64,000 bases of DNA, taken from NCBI GenBank assembly GCA_012064415.1, contig SSNU01000124.1, forward strand, positions 1 through 64,000, read 5' to 3'. Below are positions 23,846 through 33,499 of the stretch, one piece after another; position 1 is the first letter of the stretch; the number at the start of each line of letters is the position of its first letter. This DNA is from Gyrodactylus bullatarudis. Taxonomy: Eukaryota; Platyhelminthes; Monogenea; Gyrodactylidea; Gyrodactylidae. A program made the position numbers and the translations under genes. The notes beneath the pieces are model-generated. The model was not told the DNA's origin and searched no databases. It saw only the letters and a program-made list of their open reading frames with translations.

Positions 23846-23849
23846 GTTA

Positions 23850-24403
23850 TAATATGGGAATTTATGATTTTTACAAAATACTCATTTTTCATCAAAAAAT
23901 TGTATTTAGTCAAGATTTATTGGAATCTAGATCATGAGGCCCACATTCACGATAAGACAAAAAACGATTATCATCATAAAAGTTTTAATAAATTCGTCAT
24001 TTTTCAGGCATCGTGAACCAACAAAATTTCATCGATTTTCAAGTAGGGAAAATGATCAAGAAATAAGAATTTGATTTTCACACGATGATGGGTTGATTTT
24101 CAAGATCAGGTTCAGCATATTTGATTTCTTTGTCCAATTGTGATCGTACAAATAAACTTTCGATCACTCTCTGACGTTGAATAAGCAAAATTTTTCAGCT
24201 CGAAATTCAAATAATGAAAAATTGGCGCTACTTCTAGTTTTCAAATTTACCATAATTCCTTTGTAAAACGGTTATTTTCAAATTTTTTCTCTATATCGTG
24301 AATGTGGGCCTCATGATCTAGATTCCCATAAATCTTGAACAAATCCAATTTTTATGAAAAAATGAGAATTTTGTGAAAATTATATTAGCTAGGTGTTATT
24401 ATC
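23850..24403. mobile_element. Palindromic MITE, family B copy c
   Basis: The left half (GGGAATTTATGATTTTTACA at about 23857, then GATCATGAGGCCCACATTCA) is mirrored on the right (TGAATGTGGGCCTCATGATC, then CTAGGTGT near 24400). The inner arms of about 35 bp around TCATGAGGCCCACATTCACG are perfect. It is related to the copy at 8528 by its ends and layout. Confidence 0.72.
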
Positions 24404-24526
24404 GATTTTACATATTATTTCGAATCAAATTGTCATAATTTACTGGTTTTGTTTTTCCCTTTAGAATACATTGATCGATTTAGTAAACTTGAAAATCTAT
24501 ACAAGTCTAAGTGATTGATAAAATTA

Positions 24527-24830
24527 AGGGAAATTTACACTTGCAGTATCATTTTTTTCGTTTATTTCATTCACAGTATATTAGGCCGATGTTTTTTACA
24601 CTTACAGTATCATTATATATTTTATTTTCTTCATCAGTATCAAAAGATGAAATAATTTCAGAAACAGTATAATAGACCAATATATCCTTTCACTTTCAGT
24701 ATCAATGATAATGAAAATTTACTGACACAGTATCATTTCACGTTATTTTTTTCAAAAATAAAAAACATCGGCCTAATATACTGTGAATGAAATAAACGAA
24801 AAAAATGATACTGCAAGTGTAAATTTCCCT
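24527..24830. mobile_element. Small foldback with CAGTATCA motif array and 7-bp TSD
   Basis: The left arm from AGGGAAATTTACACTTGCAG (24527) through ATTAGGCCGATGTTTTTTA is mirrored exactly, for about 70 bp, to 24830. The flanks are AAAATTA on both sides (24520-24526 and 24831-24837). Across the 304 bp the motif CAGTAT(C/A)A occurs repeatedly about every 30-35 bp (near 24545, 24574, 24607, 24636, 24667, 24689, 24729, and inverted in the right arm). Regularly spaced subterminal motifs are usually transposase-binding sites in DNA transposons. No protein is encoded; the minus-strand frame at 24773-24955 only crosses the arm. Confidence 0.8.
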
Positions 24831-24837
24831 AAAATTA

Positions 24838-27052
24838 AATTAATACGAGCCCTACTCATGAATGCAATGAAAGAATCAAGTGTTTGGTCGAACCGACAAA
24901 AATAGGCTCTATTCACCAAAACATCATTCAAATATTTCAAGGGTTTAATTATCAATTTCTAGAATATTTCGAAGATTAATCAGTTAATTTTGAACAACAC
25001 TGAACGAAGATAATTTTTTTCGCTATACTCAGCATATGACAAAAGTAAAATAAAAAATATATATAAAAATAAAACAAAATATATTAATAAAATAAATATA
25101 TATAAATCTTTTCAAGAAAAGTTTAGTAAATTATTACATTCATAAAGATAATATTTTATCAAGAGATCTAAAAGTAGAAAGAAGAAAATGTAAGAGATGT
25201 GTCTTAAATTATAGTTTTAACGAGCCGAGATTGATGAATTTATAAAATTTTTAATAATAAAGGCATATCTACTGATCCAAAGTGATTGAAGTCTGAAGAA
25301 ATAAGTGAATTATAGGAATCCAAAGTTGGATACAAAGAGTGTGAGAACCGATATTGGATTATTTCAATCGCTTATGATTAATAATTACACTGGGTGTTAA
25401 AAAAACATTTTCAAAAAAGTAATTGGGAAAGCTATGTAGAATTTTACGCAGATTCCGAAAATTTTCTAGGTTTGTCAGTTTTTGCGAATTGTGGAAAAAA
25501 TGAAAACAGGACAATTCTCATCAATGAACCAAGTTTTGACTTGTTCTATTAAACACCTCGGGTTCAAATTTTATACCATTTGAAAGGTGATTATATACGA
25601 TGAATATGAGTTTGAATGTGCTCTTGAAATTGATCTCAGAATCAAAAAATAATGAAAAATTAACGAAAATGTCATTTTTAGTTTTTACTCTTAATTTTGA
25701 ATAATTTCTTAAATTTTAATTGGGAAATAATGTAAATTTGGTTCCTCTGTCCAATGATACCTTGCATGACCAGAGAGGTTTTCTCGGTTTTAATTACTTA
25801 ATGAAAAAATGGGTTAATAATTATTAATAAAATTATAATTTCTTACAGTCTAGACTTTGAGCTAGATTTATTTATATTAATGAATAGAATTATTTACGCT
25901 AAATATATATATATATATGTGTTTATGGTATATTTTAATTTATTATATGCCATTGGAAGAGATATAATTATTTGAAACGTCAAACTATACTTCTTACAGA
26001 CGAAAATAAGACAAAACTTGCTACAAAAGAGAAGAATTGGATTTTTCTTGATAATAGCATGCGTTAAAAGTAATATACCATATATATTAGGGATACTTTT
26101 TCAAAAATAGTAAATTTTTTCTTAGGACTAATTCGATAGAATATTTAATGGCGGTTCTAGCGATGTAGTAGGTTCTGAGAAACTCTTAGGGGTGTTGTAA
26201 ATAGGTTGAATGATCTTCCTATATGTATTGAAGGTCAAAAAACCAATTATTTTTGAAAGCCATAAATAATCAATCTTGGAATAAATTTATGTCGTTGGAA
26301 GTTTTTTATTTGTTCAAGCCAATCATGTAGATTAGATGTTTTCTTGAATCAATTGAAAATACCATGGATTCCTGTAGAAAATGTAGACAGTATTTTGCGA
26401 TTTATTTTCGTGAAAAAATTGAAAAATTTTTATCTAAGAGAATTTTTTGTGATTGAAATATTCAGGTAAATTTTCAAATCCGTCCTAAAATCCACTTGAA
26501 ATAATATTTGGTGAGAAAAATTTGAAAAATATTAAAGCATTTTTATTTATTTAGGCATTGTGAATTTTCGAAAAATTGTTCTTAAAAAGTTATCCCTAGT
26601 GTATATAGGCATATATTCTCATTTTGAATCTATGTGTATCTTATTTTGTAACGTCTTATTTTCGTCTGTAAAAGGTATAAAGAGATTTTTTTTCGAATTG
26701 TTGGAAAAAATTACTTACTCTTCAAGTGTTTTTCTATGGTTAAAGAATGTTTTTCATATACAAAAAATTAATGAATAAGACTCAGATGAAATCAAGTATA
26801 ATTACTGTGGTTTTATGATATTTAAAATATCTTGCAAGGCCTTCAATATGAGACAAAAACTCGAAATTTTTTTCAATACTGTCTAAATTAAAAATTTATT
26901 ATTCATTTCACAGTACAAGCTCTGTAAAGTGACGAGAGTTGCGTGAATGTGCAAGTACACGTTACTTGTATACCATTACTATGTAAATGGAGGAGAACAG
27001 TGTGATAATGTTGATTGACATGTTTTTATTCTCACCTAAGTACATAAATAAA
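24838..27052. other. Long stretch without recognisable genes
   Basis: AT-rich sequence with an (AT)n run near 25903-25917. The frames at 26560-26778 and 26987-27190 show no motif; the latter runs into MITE B copy d. Confidence 0.4.
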
Positions 27053-27620
27053 GTTGGTTATAATATGAAGTTGGGAATCTATGATTTTTACAGAAATCTC
27101 GGTATTTTCATCAAGAATTCGAATTTGTTGAAGATTTCTTGGAATCCTACTCATGTTGCCCACTTTCACCATTTGAAGAAAAAATTCTGAAAAAAATTAT
27201 TTTAATAAAAAATATGGTCATTTTTTAAATTCCGCTTTGGTGCCAAAATACCAATTTTTTCGAACTGTGAGCTAAAATTTTTGTTGATTTGAAAGCAGGA
27301 GGCTGATCGAAAGAGTTTTTTTCAGGATCAAGATTATCGACAGTTTACCCATTTTCGAAAGATTTTGAATTATCGAAATTTCAATGGTTTTCAAGTAGTG
27401 AAAAGGATCAAAAAATCGAAGTTCCGCTCCCAAACGATAATAAGCTTATTAATCAGATCAAATTCAGTTGAATTGATTTTATTATCTTAATCTTGATCCT
27501 GAAATAAACTCTTTCGATCAGCCTCCTACTTTCAAGTCAACAAAAATTTCAAGCTCAAAGTTCGAGAAAATCGGATTTTGGCAACAAACGGGAATTTTAA
27601 AAATGACCATATTTTTCATA
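27053..27620. mobile_element. MITE family B copy d
   Basis: The left end TTATAATATGAAGTTGGGAA followed by TCTATGATTTTTACAGAA matches family B. Inside, CTTTCGATCAGCCTCCT near 27510 mirrors AGGAGGCTGATCGAAAG near 27297, so both halves are present. The right terminus is not recognisable and seems lost. Confidence 0.6.
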
Positions 27621-28737
27621 AAGATAATTAAGTATAGATCAGTCTTTAGTTGACTATCATTTGGAGTCTCGATGAGATTTACATTTCGAACATTGATTCA
27701 GGCCGTGGTTTTCTTTAAGATCCATCAAGTTTGGTAAATCAAAAACAGTGGTGAGGTAAGAGCGGATTAATTGTGTTTGATAAATAAAAACGATGAAGAT
27801 GATAGTGCTGATTCAGTTTAGAGACTCCAACAAAAGAAAAAAAAAGATTTTTAAGCTGTAATTTTAAAAATTGAGGGATATGTTTGCTTACTTTTCTTGT
27901 TTTAAGCTTTAAATTTGAGATGTATTTCAAAATAAAAAATTTGAGGAAAAACTAATGACAATTATTATAAATCAAACCTATTCTAATATTATTCTTGAAA
28001 ATATTGATTCGTTGGCTATTTGAAAAATTAGTTTTAAAAAATTTTGAGAACGACTATCTAGATTCAAACAAGATGTCATTGAAAGCTTACTTGGTCAGAT
28101 TTTCTCTGAAATAAACAAGATTTAAACATTCTTCAAAGTTTTTTTTCATTATCGGAACTTTTTAGTCTAACATACAAGTTTAAAAAGAAAATAATAAATA
28201 TTTTGTAGATCTTTTCTCCATAAAAATGAAGTATATTAGTTTCTCAATATGAACGAACTCCATATTTTTTATACTAAAACGTTATAATGCATAAAATTCA
28301 ATCCATTAATAATAGTCTATAAATTCTTGGTTTTAATCAAATCTAAACAAGATTAAAATAATCTCAAAAAATAGACAAGACAAAACACTAATAAACCTTT
28401 GATCGAAAGTGAAAGGAAGAATTCCTGTAATGACATCATTAAAGAGAAGGTTAACTTTTCATTTCTCTGTTCACACTTTATTATTATAATAGCCTTTATA
28501 CGATTTCAAAATCTGATTGTAAACATGAGAGAAAGCAGTAATAATAAAAGTTTCCTCATTGAAAGTTTTATTTTCCTCAAACTCTGAGAACAAGTAAAAA
28601 CTCACATTCCGTTTAGTCTTTAAATGTAGATTAAACATGTCTTAGGAATCGTGTAAACAAGTATAAAAATGATAATCAAATTTGAAATTAAAAATTCTAT
28701 ATATTGTATAAATCTTGAGTTTGTTTTTTAAATGCAA
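27621..28737. other. Stretch without recognisable genes
   Basis: AT-rich sequence. The short frames at 27739-27930 (minus) and 28399-28587 (plus) have no motif. Confidence 0.4.
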
Positions 28738-28800
28738 ATAAAATGAAATGAAAAATTTATTGAACAATACATATGTTCTGCTGTACAATTTTCATTTTCA
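28738..28800 (-). repeat. LINE/SINE 3'-end repeat, copy 2
   Basis: AATGAAATGAAAAATTTATT followed by GAACAATACATATGTTCTGC matches the start of the repeats at 14162 and 39713. Only about 60 bp are present, as expected of a severely 5'-truncated insertion on the minus strand. Confidence 0.6.
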
Positions 28801-28865
28801 TATAGAAAAGCAAATCATTAATTACTGTGCATTCTTTTGCCTGAAATAAAAAGGATGATTTTATT

Positions 28866-28960
28866 CATTCATACTTTTACGGAATGAAAGTTATGAAACA
28901 GGGTTTAATGAATTTAATTTTTATTTCATTGGAGTAGTTGTTTATCCGTTTGATTTTCAT
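28866..28960. repeat. Dispersed repeat shared with 33310-33410
   Basis: TGAATTTAATTT...TTTCATTGGAGTAGT...TATCCGTTTGATTTT is shared in direct orientation, with gaps, with 33350-33402. Both copies border PLE fragments, so this may be PLE terminal (pseudo-LTR) sequence. Confidence 0.4.
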
Positions 28961-29404
28961 CATATACATATCTCTTGGTATTTAATACTTCTTCGACTAA
29001 TCCGACTATTTATACGATAAAATTCCTTCTCCAACAGACTATTTTTAGTAAAATTCAATGAATTATCTATACCTTTTTGCATTCAAGCTGCATTTTTATC
29101 CATTCCACTCACATTTTATGAATGTTCTATTTGTCATTTTATGCTTTCAAATTTCATTGAAGATTAGTAGTAAGAATTATTGTTTTACTCATAAATTCAA
29201 TGAAAAATATTATTTATTATTGTCAGTATAAAAAATGAATTTTTTAATTAGAGAAATATATATTTCGCCAGGTCTTATCAATCTCTAATCCTAGTTCAAT
29301 AAAATGATTATAAATATTAGTTCAATGAAATTGTAAAATTCTTGAAACACTTCCAATTGATGAAAAACCAAAAAACTTGTCTATTATTAGATGTAGAAAA
29401 GAAA

Positions 29405-30480
29405 AATTAAAAATCGATTGGGCCAAGGCAACTGCAAATCCTGTAAATGGTTCTTTTGGATGCATAAGTTAGGATCTTCGTTCATGATTAGAAACTTCTC
29501 CCGGATTTTGAGGTCTATAAGTTTGTCGTTTGGGCATTTGAATAAAATTATGAAATTTTCTTCACTTGCTTCACAACCACATTGCTCTAGGTGATTTTTA
29601 ATTAAGGAATTTTAATTAAGGACTTCTTTCTTTTATCCTAACAGCTAGACGTCTTTGGGTTCTTCCTAAGTATTTGGCTCCGCATGTAGCTTGGAAACTG
29701 TAGATGAGATTTGATTGCTCAGATGGTTCTAGTTTATCTTTAAGCTGGAATTTGAATAGACTTGTGGTTTTGAATACAACCTTCAATTGTATATCATTAT
29801 AATTTTCATTTACAAGTTTGGTCAATTTCCTTCTTAAATCATGACTAAAGCCATCTTCTTTGAACGATAATTTGACATAGATCCGGATGATTTCATCTTC
29901 TAAAGCCTTTTCTATATATTCTACAAAATTTTGAGGATATCCGTTTTCTCTGAGTCTTTCTTTTATCTCATCAATTTCTTCTAGGAATTCTTCCCCGCTG
30001 ACAATTCTCTTGGTCATCTTGATTAAGCCAATAATTAAACCTGTTTTGTAACTTTTTGGGCAGAAACTTGAAAAATGTAGATATTTTCCAGTGTCTGACT
30101 TTTTATGCATTTTGTTTCATTATTATGAAAGTGTCATCTACGTATCTGATGTACATGTCTGTATATCTCTGTTGATGATGTCTATCAACCCTCTTCTATC
30201 AAGATTCTTTCCAATCTTTTCTATTTCTTTTTCTTCGTCGCCTATTTTGTAATTTACTCTGAGTTCTTCACTTTTCTCAAATTTCGTTTCATTCGAAAGA
30301 AATTCAGATCCTGATTGAATATAATCCTGTCTCTTAATTATTACTAAACCTCTGGTCTTTCCAGGACTAAGTCTCTATTGTTTGTTATTTCCTTCAGCGC
30401 CTCCCAGTGTTCCCGTTTTAGTTTGTTGCTTATATTCTTTTTCTTACTGTAATTTTTGTATGTATTGAGAAGATCTATTA
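29405..30480 (-). pseudogene. Penelope-like element A: RT remnant plus GIY-YIG domain
   Basis: Read on the minus strand from about 30480, it begins with an N-terminal region (REHWEALKEITNNRD) and the finger part (VIIKRQDYIQSGSEFLSNET). It jumps by deletion to RYVDDTFIIM (catalytic motif C) near 30155. The 164-codon frame 30110-29616 then covers the RT C-terminus (KKSDTGKYLHFSSFCPKSYK) and the start of a GIY-YIG endonuclease (YSFQATCGAKYLGRTQRRLA). The nuclease tail continues out of frame to about 29405 (HLEQCGCEAS, IREKFLI, PNLCIQKN, LQLPWP). A 14-bp tandem duplication (TTTTAATTAAGGAA twice, near 29597-29625) separates the last two parts and breaks the frame. PLEs use the GIY-YIG nuclease to nick target DNA. 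Confidence 0.85.
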
Positions 30481-30934
30481 TTTATTATTCTTTAACTGAC
30501 ACTCAGATAGGATGTTCAGAATTTCTTTTTTATCAGATTTCAACAGTCTACTTGCATTTTTGGGTATTCAGATTGCCACTTTTCTATTTTTAGTTTTTGA
30601 GAAAGCTATTTTCAAAAGTAAAAAATTTTTATTCAATCAGGTTATTTATTTGATAAACGTCAGAATAAAATATTCAACCCGATTACAATGTTTGACTATA
30701 CTTTCTTGGCTCATAAATTTCTGAGTCATAATCAACCGACTTCTGGAAATAATATTTTCAATCTTCTTATTCATATTAAAACATAAATCGAAGAATTGAA
30801 GAGCTAGTTGTTGTGCTAATTTAGTTACCACAGGGTTACTCAAATTCATCCAAAAACTTTATCTGAGGATAAATCGAAAGAAGTCGGAAAAATGTTAATT
30901 TTTTCACACTCTAAATATGTTTCGAGCAGTAAAA
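30481..30934. other. Unassigned sequence between PLE A and the right arm
   Basis: No domain is recognisable in either strand. The short frames at 30512-30724 and 30646-30849 overlap each other on opposite strands and look like chance. Confidence 0.35.
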
Positions 30935-31086
30935 ATATTATATTTTTCATTGAATTTATGAGTAAAATAGTAATTCTTACTACTAATCTTCAATGAAATT
31001 TCAAAGTTTAAAATGACGAATAGAACATTCATAAAATGTGAGTAGAATGTATAAAAATGCAACTTGAATGCAAAAAGCTATAGATG

Positions 31087-31930
31087 CTCAAACTATCATA
31101 TTAAATTATTGACTAACTCGACGCCTCTCAAGCTAAAAGAATTTACAATTTATCAAGATCTTTTGTTAAAAATATCAAATTTAAACACTATTTTTAAAAA
31201 TGATTATTTTGAAATCAAAGTAATTTTATTTGAGACATAAATAATCTGGTAATCTACGAATGTATATATTCACCATGAAAATATCAAATTTCCTGCGTTC
31301 TAATTGATCATTCATTCCCGCTCAATATATAATATATATTATATGTGGTTTGAGTGGATCGGCAATATGAAGCTTTGTGACTCGAGTATATATAAGGTAA
31401 GCTAGGAGGAGTAAATGAGTTAGGTTTTGAACTAATTATCTCTTAGTCTATTCCTCTCTGATATTGAAACGACTGATAAGGGTTTGTAAACTATCAAAAT
31501 TTGAACCGAATTCTGCTGATCTGATCGCTTAGATTATGGGTATTGAAACAAGGTTAGCATTATCTCTTGAATATTCACCTTTATCCATATTATTTTTTTG
31601 GAATTTATGATTTTAGGGATTTCAGGTTTTTACATATTTAATATTTATAGGCGATATGATACAATATTTTATATTCTAACCAGCAAATACATTCAAAAAA
31701 GTAAGAGAGTGACAATGTATGTATTCACGAAAATTAAATCATTTTTTGAACTTACGTTGTAATGGTCACACTAGATTATAAACATCTCATTATAATAATC
31801 TATAAAATATATAATTTATTTATCGATAAGGAAAATTCAGTATTATAATTAAAGATATCAGTTTTGCTTTTGAGTGAACTAGTTCGTAAAGATTCATTTA
31901 TTTTAAACAGCAAAGAAAATTAATAAATTT
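31087..31930. other. Stretch without recognisable genes
   Basis: AT-rich sequence with a small palindrome (TATATAATATATATTATATG near 31326). No coding signal. Confidence 0.4.
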
Positions 31931-31936
31931 TCGCAT

Positions 31937-32126
31937 TTGGGATTATTCAAGACTCAGGAAAATCAAAAACTACTCTCCAATAGCATAGCAGAGATTAAAT
32001 TCCTGTTTTTCAACTCTAAAGAAGAAGGAGAATTAGATCAGTTCTACAAAAAGAAGGCTGATAATGGGAAATACCTCGATTTTGCCAGTTTCAGTCCTCT
32101 ATCTCATAAAGATGGCTTGGTTATTA
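31937..32126 (+). pseudogene. Penelope-like element B: RT C-terminal fragment
   Basis: The frame reads a decayed lead, then LDQFYKKKADNGKYLDFASF and SPLSHKDGLVI. This is the conserved region just after the RT palm of PLEs; compare KKKTDNGKYLHYASFSPVSHK in PLE D and the matching part of PLE A. It stops at a T-run (32127-32133) that is the poly(A) tail of a minus-strand LINE. Sequence resembling the 3' part of PLE C resumes at about 33126. The GIY-YIG domain is missing. Confidence 0.75.
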
Positions 32127-33125
32127 TTTTTTTCAATGAAAACATTATATTGAAATTAAATCATATGCTACATAGAAATAATAAATACAAAATGATGTGA
32201 GATTTTTATAAAGTCCATAAAGTTCTACTGATCTTGATCCCCAAGCTAGTGAAGGCAGCACGCCAACCCAATGCACTTCAGCAGAATCCGGTTCAACGAC
32301 CACTATTAATATCAGCTAATCAAAGAGGGAACTAGGAACAGAAATCAGTTGATTCTTCAGTTCAAAATTTTATCTCACAGTTACAAGGTTAAATTTTATT
32401 GAACACAAAAGGAATCATTATCAGAAGAGGACTTATTCAGTCAAGTGGAGATTAGAGTAAAGAAGAGATTTCGGTTAGTCAAGCTTAGACCTTAGGTGAC
32501 ACATAATAGACCTCAAGTCAAAAAGGTTATCACAATCCTTTAAGGAAAACTTAATTTCCAGATAGTTGTAATATTTGAGAAGAAAATTATAGGAGTATGA
32601 GGGGTTTCTTAATTTCAGACGAGGAGCGAAAGTTTTTACAATAAAAGCTGTTCTTCGAAGCCAGACTGGGTCCAAGCCAGATAAAGCAATAAGAGAATTA
32701 TAAGAGTCAAGCATGTAGAAACCTATATTGAATTCTTTCCAAGGTTAGGGAACAAGAATTTGTAATATGGGGAATAAGAGAAGCTAAGTAATCTAAATGA
32801 GGGAGAACATTGCATTTATAACCTTTAATTCTTAGCTCATAGGAAGAAGAATATCTATTGTTAACATAGATTATAGAATTAATTAGACCTAACTTAGACA
32901 GAGAAGAGCTTTCTAAAGATGAAGTTATTTTCAAATCCCAAGTCGATAGTCATATCAACAAATTCACCAGGAAGATGTAAGTTGGACAGAAAAGAGCTTG
33001 GTAGACCGTTTGGCAAGAATATTTTGCATTTAGATCTGTTTATTTCTAGACGTATTTTACCCAGATCAACTTTGAGAGAAGAAAAGTAATTGTTGATTTT
33101 AAGAATGTTAAAGTCGTTGTTAGCA
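32127..33125 (-). pseudogene. LINE reverse transcriptase tail, copy 3, nested in PLE B
   Basis: On the minus strand from about 33125 it reads DFNILKINNYFSSLK, LEINRSKCK, LPSSFLSNLHLPGEF, GLINSIIYVNNRYSSS, VLPHLDYLASLIP, RIQYRFLHA, then after a frame break DSYNSLIALSGLDPVWLRR. These match, in order, the LINE at 7201-8093. It begins after the catalytic YADD, so it is more 5'-truncated, and it has at least two frame breaks. The 3' untranslated region matches the copy at 5530. A T-run at 32127-32133 is the poly(A) tail in reverse. Confidence 0.8.
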
Positions 33126-33270
33126 GTTCCCTTTTCTCTCCACTGTTGCTATTTATTGGAGAGATTTGGTTTTTTTTCAGCCAACATTTATTCTTTAACT
33201 TTTACTATTTCTTTCAAAATTTGTAAATTATTATTTTCATTCATGTTTTAACTTTTATCATTATCAAAGA
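33126..33270 (+). repeat. 3' sequence of PLE B after the LINE insertion
   Basis: TCTCTCCACTGTTGCTAT, then TTTACTATTTCTTTCAAAAT and AATTATTATTTTCATTCAT, match the reverse complement of 36137-36253, which lies just downstream of the PLE C stop codon. This places it as the 3' flank of a plus-oriented PLE, in keeping with PLE B upstream. Confidence 0.6.
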
Positions 33271-33457
33271 GACAAGTAAACAATCCTATTCATTAAATTT
33301 TTTATCTTCTTCGTTCTCATTTTGAATGAACGTTGTAAAACGAGGATTCTTGATGAATTTAATTTCTTTGATACTGGAATAGTTTTTAATCCTTTTGATT
33401 TTTAATTTCTTTCTTGTTAGGAGATTTAGAAATAAGATATATTTTAGGGCCATATGT

Positions 33458-33483
33458 ACGTTCCATAAAGCATCATCAGTGGC
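33458..33483 (-). ncRNA. Degenerate hammerhead-like motif in PLE-flanking sequence
   Basis: The minus strand reads GCCA-CTGATGA-TGCTTTATG-GAA-CGTACATA-TGGC. GCCA and TGGC can form a 4-bp stem I, and the CUGAUGA core box is exact. The second core box lacks one A compared with GAAA, and stem II is not convincing. It resembles the better copy at 36065-36103 and is probably a decayed ribozyme. Its orientation is opposite to PLE B. Confidence 0.35.
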
Positions 33484-33499
33484 AATACTTTAGAAGATA

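Larger units (their letters stand above)
29065..31086. repeat. Long inverted repeat enclosing PLE A
   Basis: The arm at about 29065-29215 (TTTTTGCATTCAAG ... ATTCATTGA-like blocks, TTAGTAGTAAGAATTATTGT) is mirrored at about 30935-31086 with roughly 85-90% identity. Between the arms lies PLE A (about 29405-30480) and two unassigned stretches. PLEs can carry inverted pseudo-LTRs. Alternatively the PLE inserted into a foldback element. Confidence 0.65.

Noticed and set aside
24527..24830. CRISPR-like CAGTATCA spacing
   Set aside because: The repeats are too short and imperfect, and the whole unit is an inverted repeat with a flanking duplication.
25550..25585. GGGTTCAAATTTTA as a tRNA T-arm
   Set aside because: No acceptor stem, anticodon arm or CCA-proximal pairing fits around it.
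25903..25920. (AT)n run as a possible origin or promoter element
   Set aside because: Simple repeats are expected at this base composition and nothing nearby supports a function.
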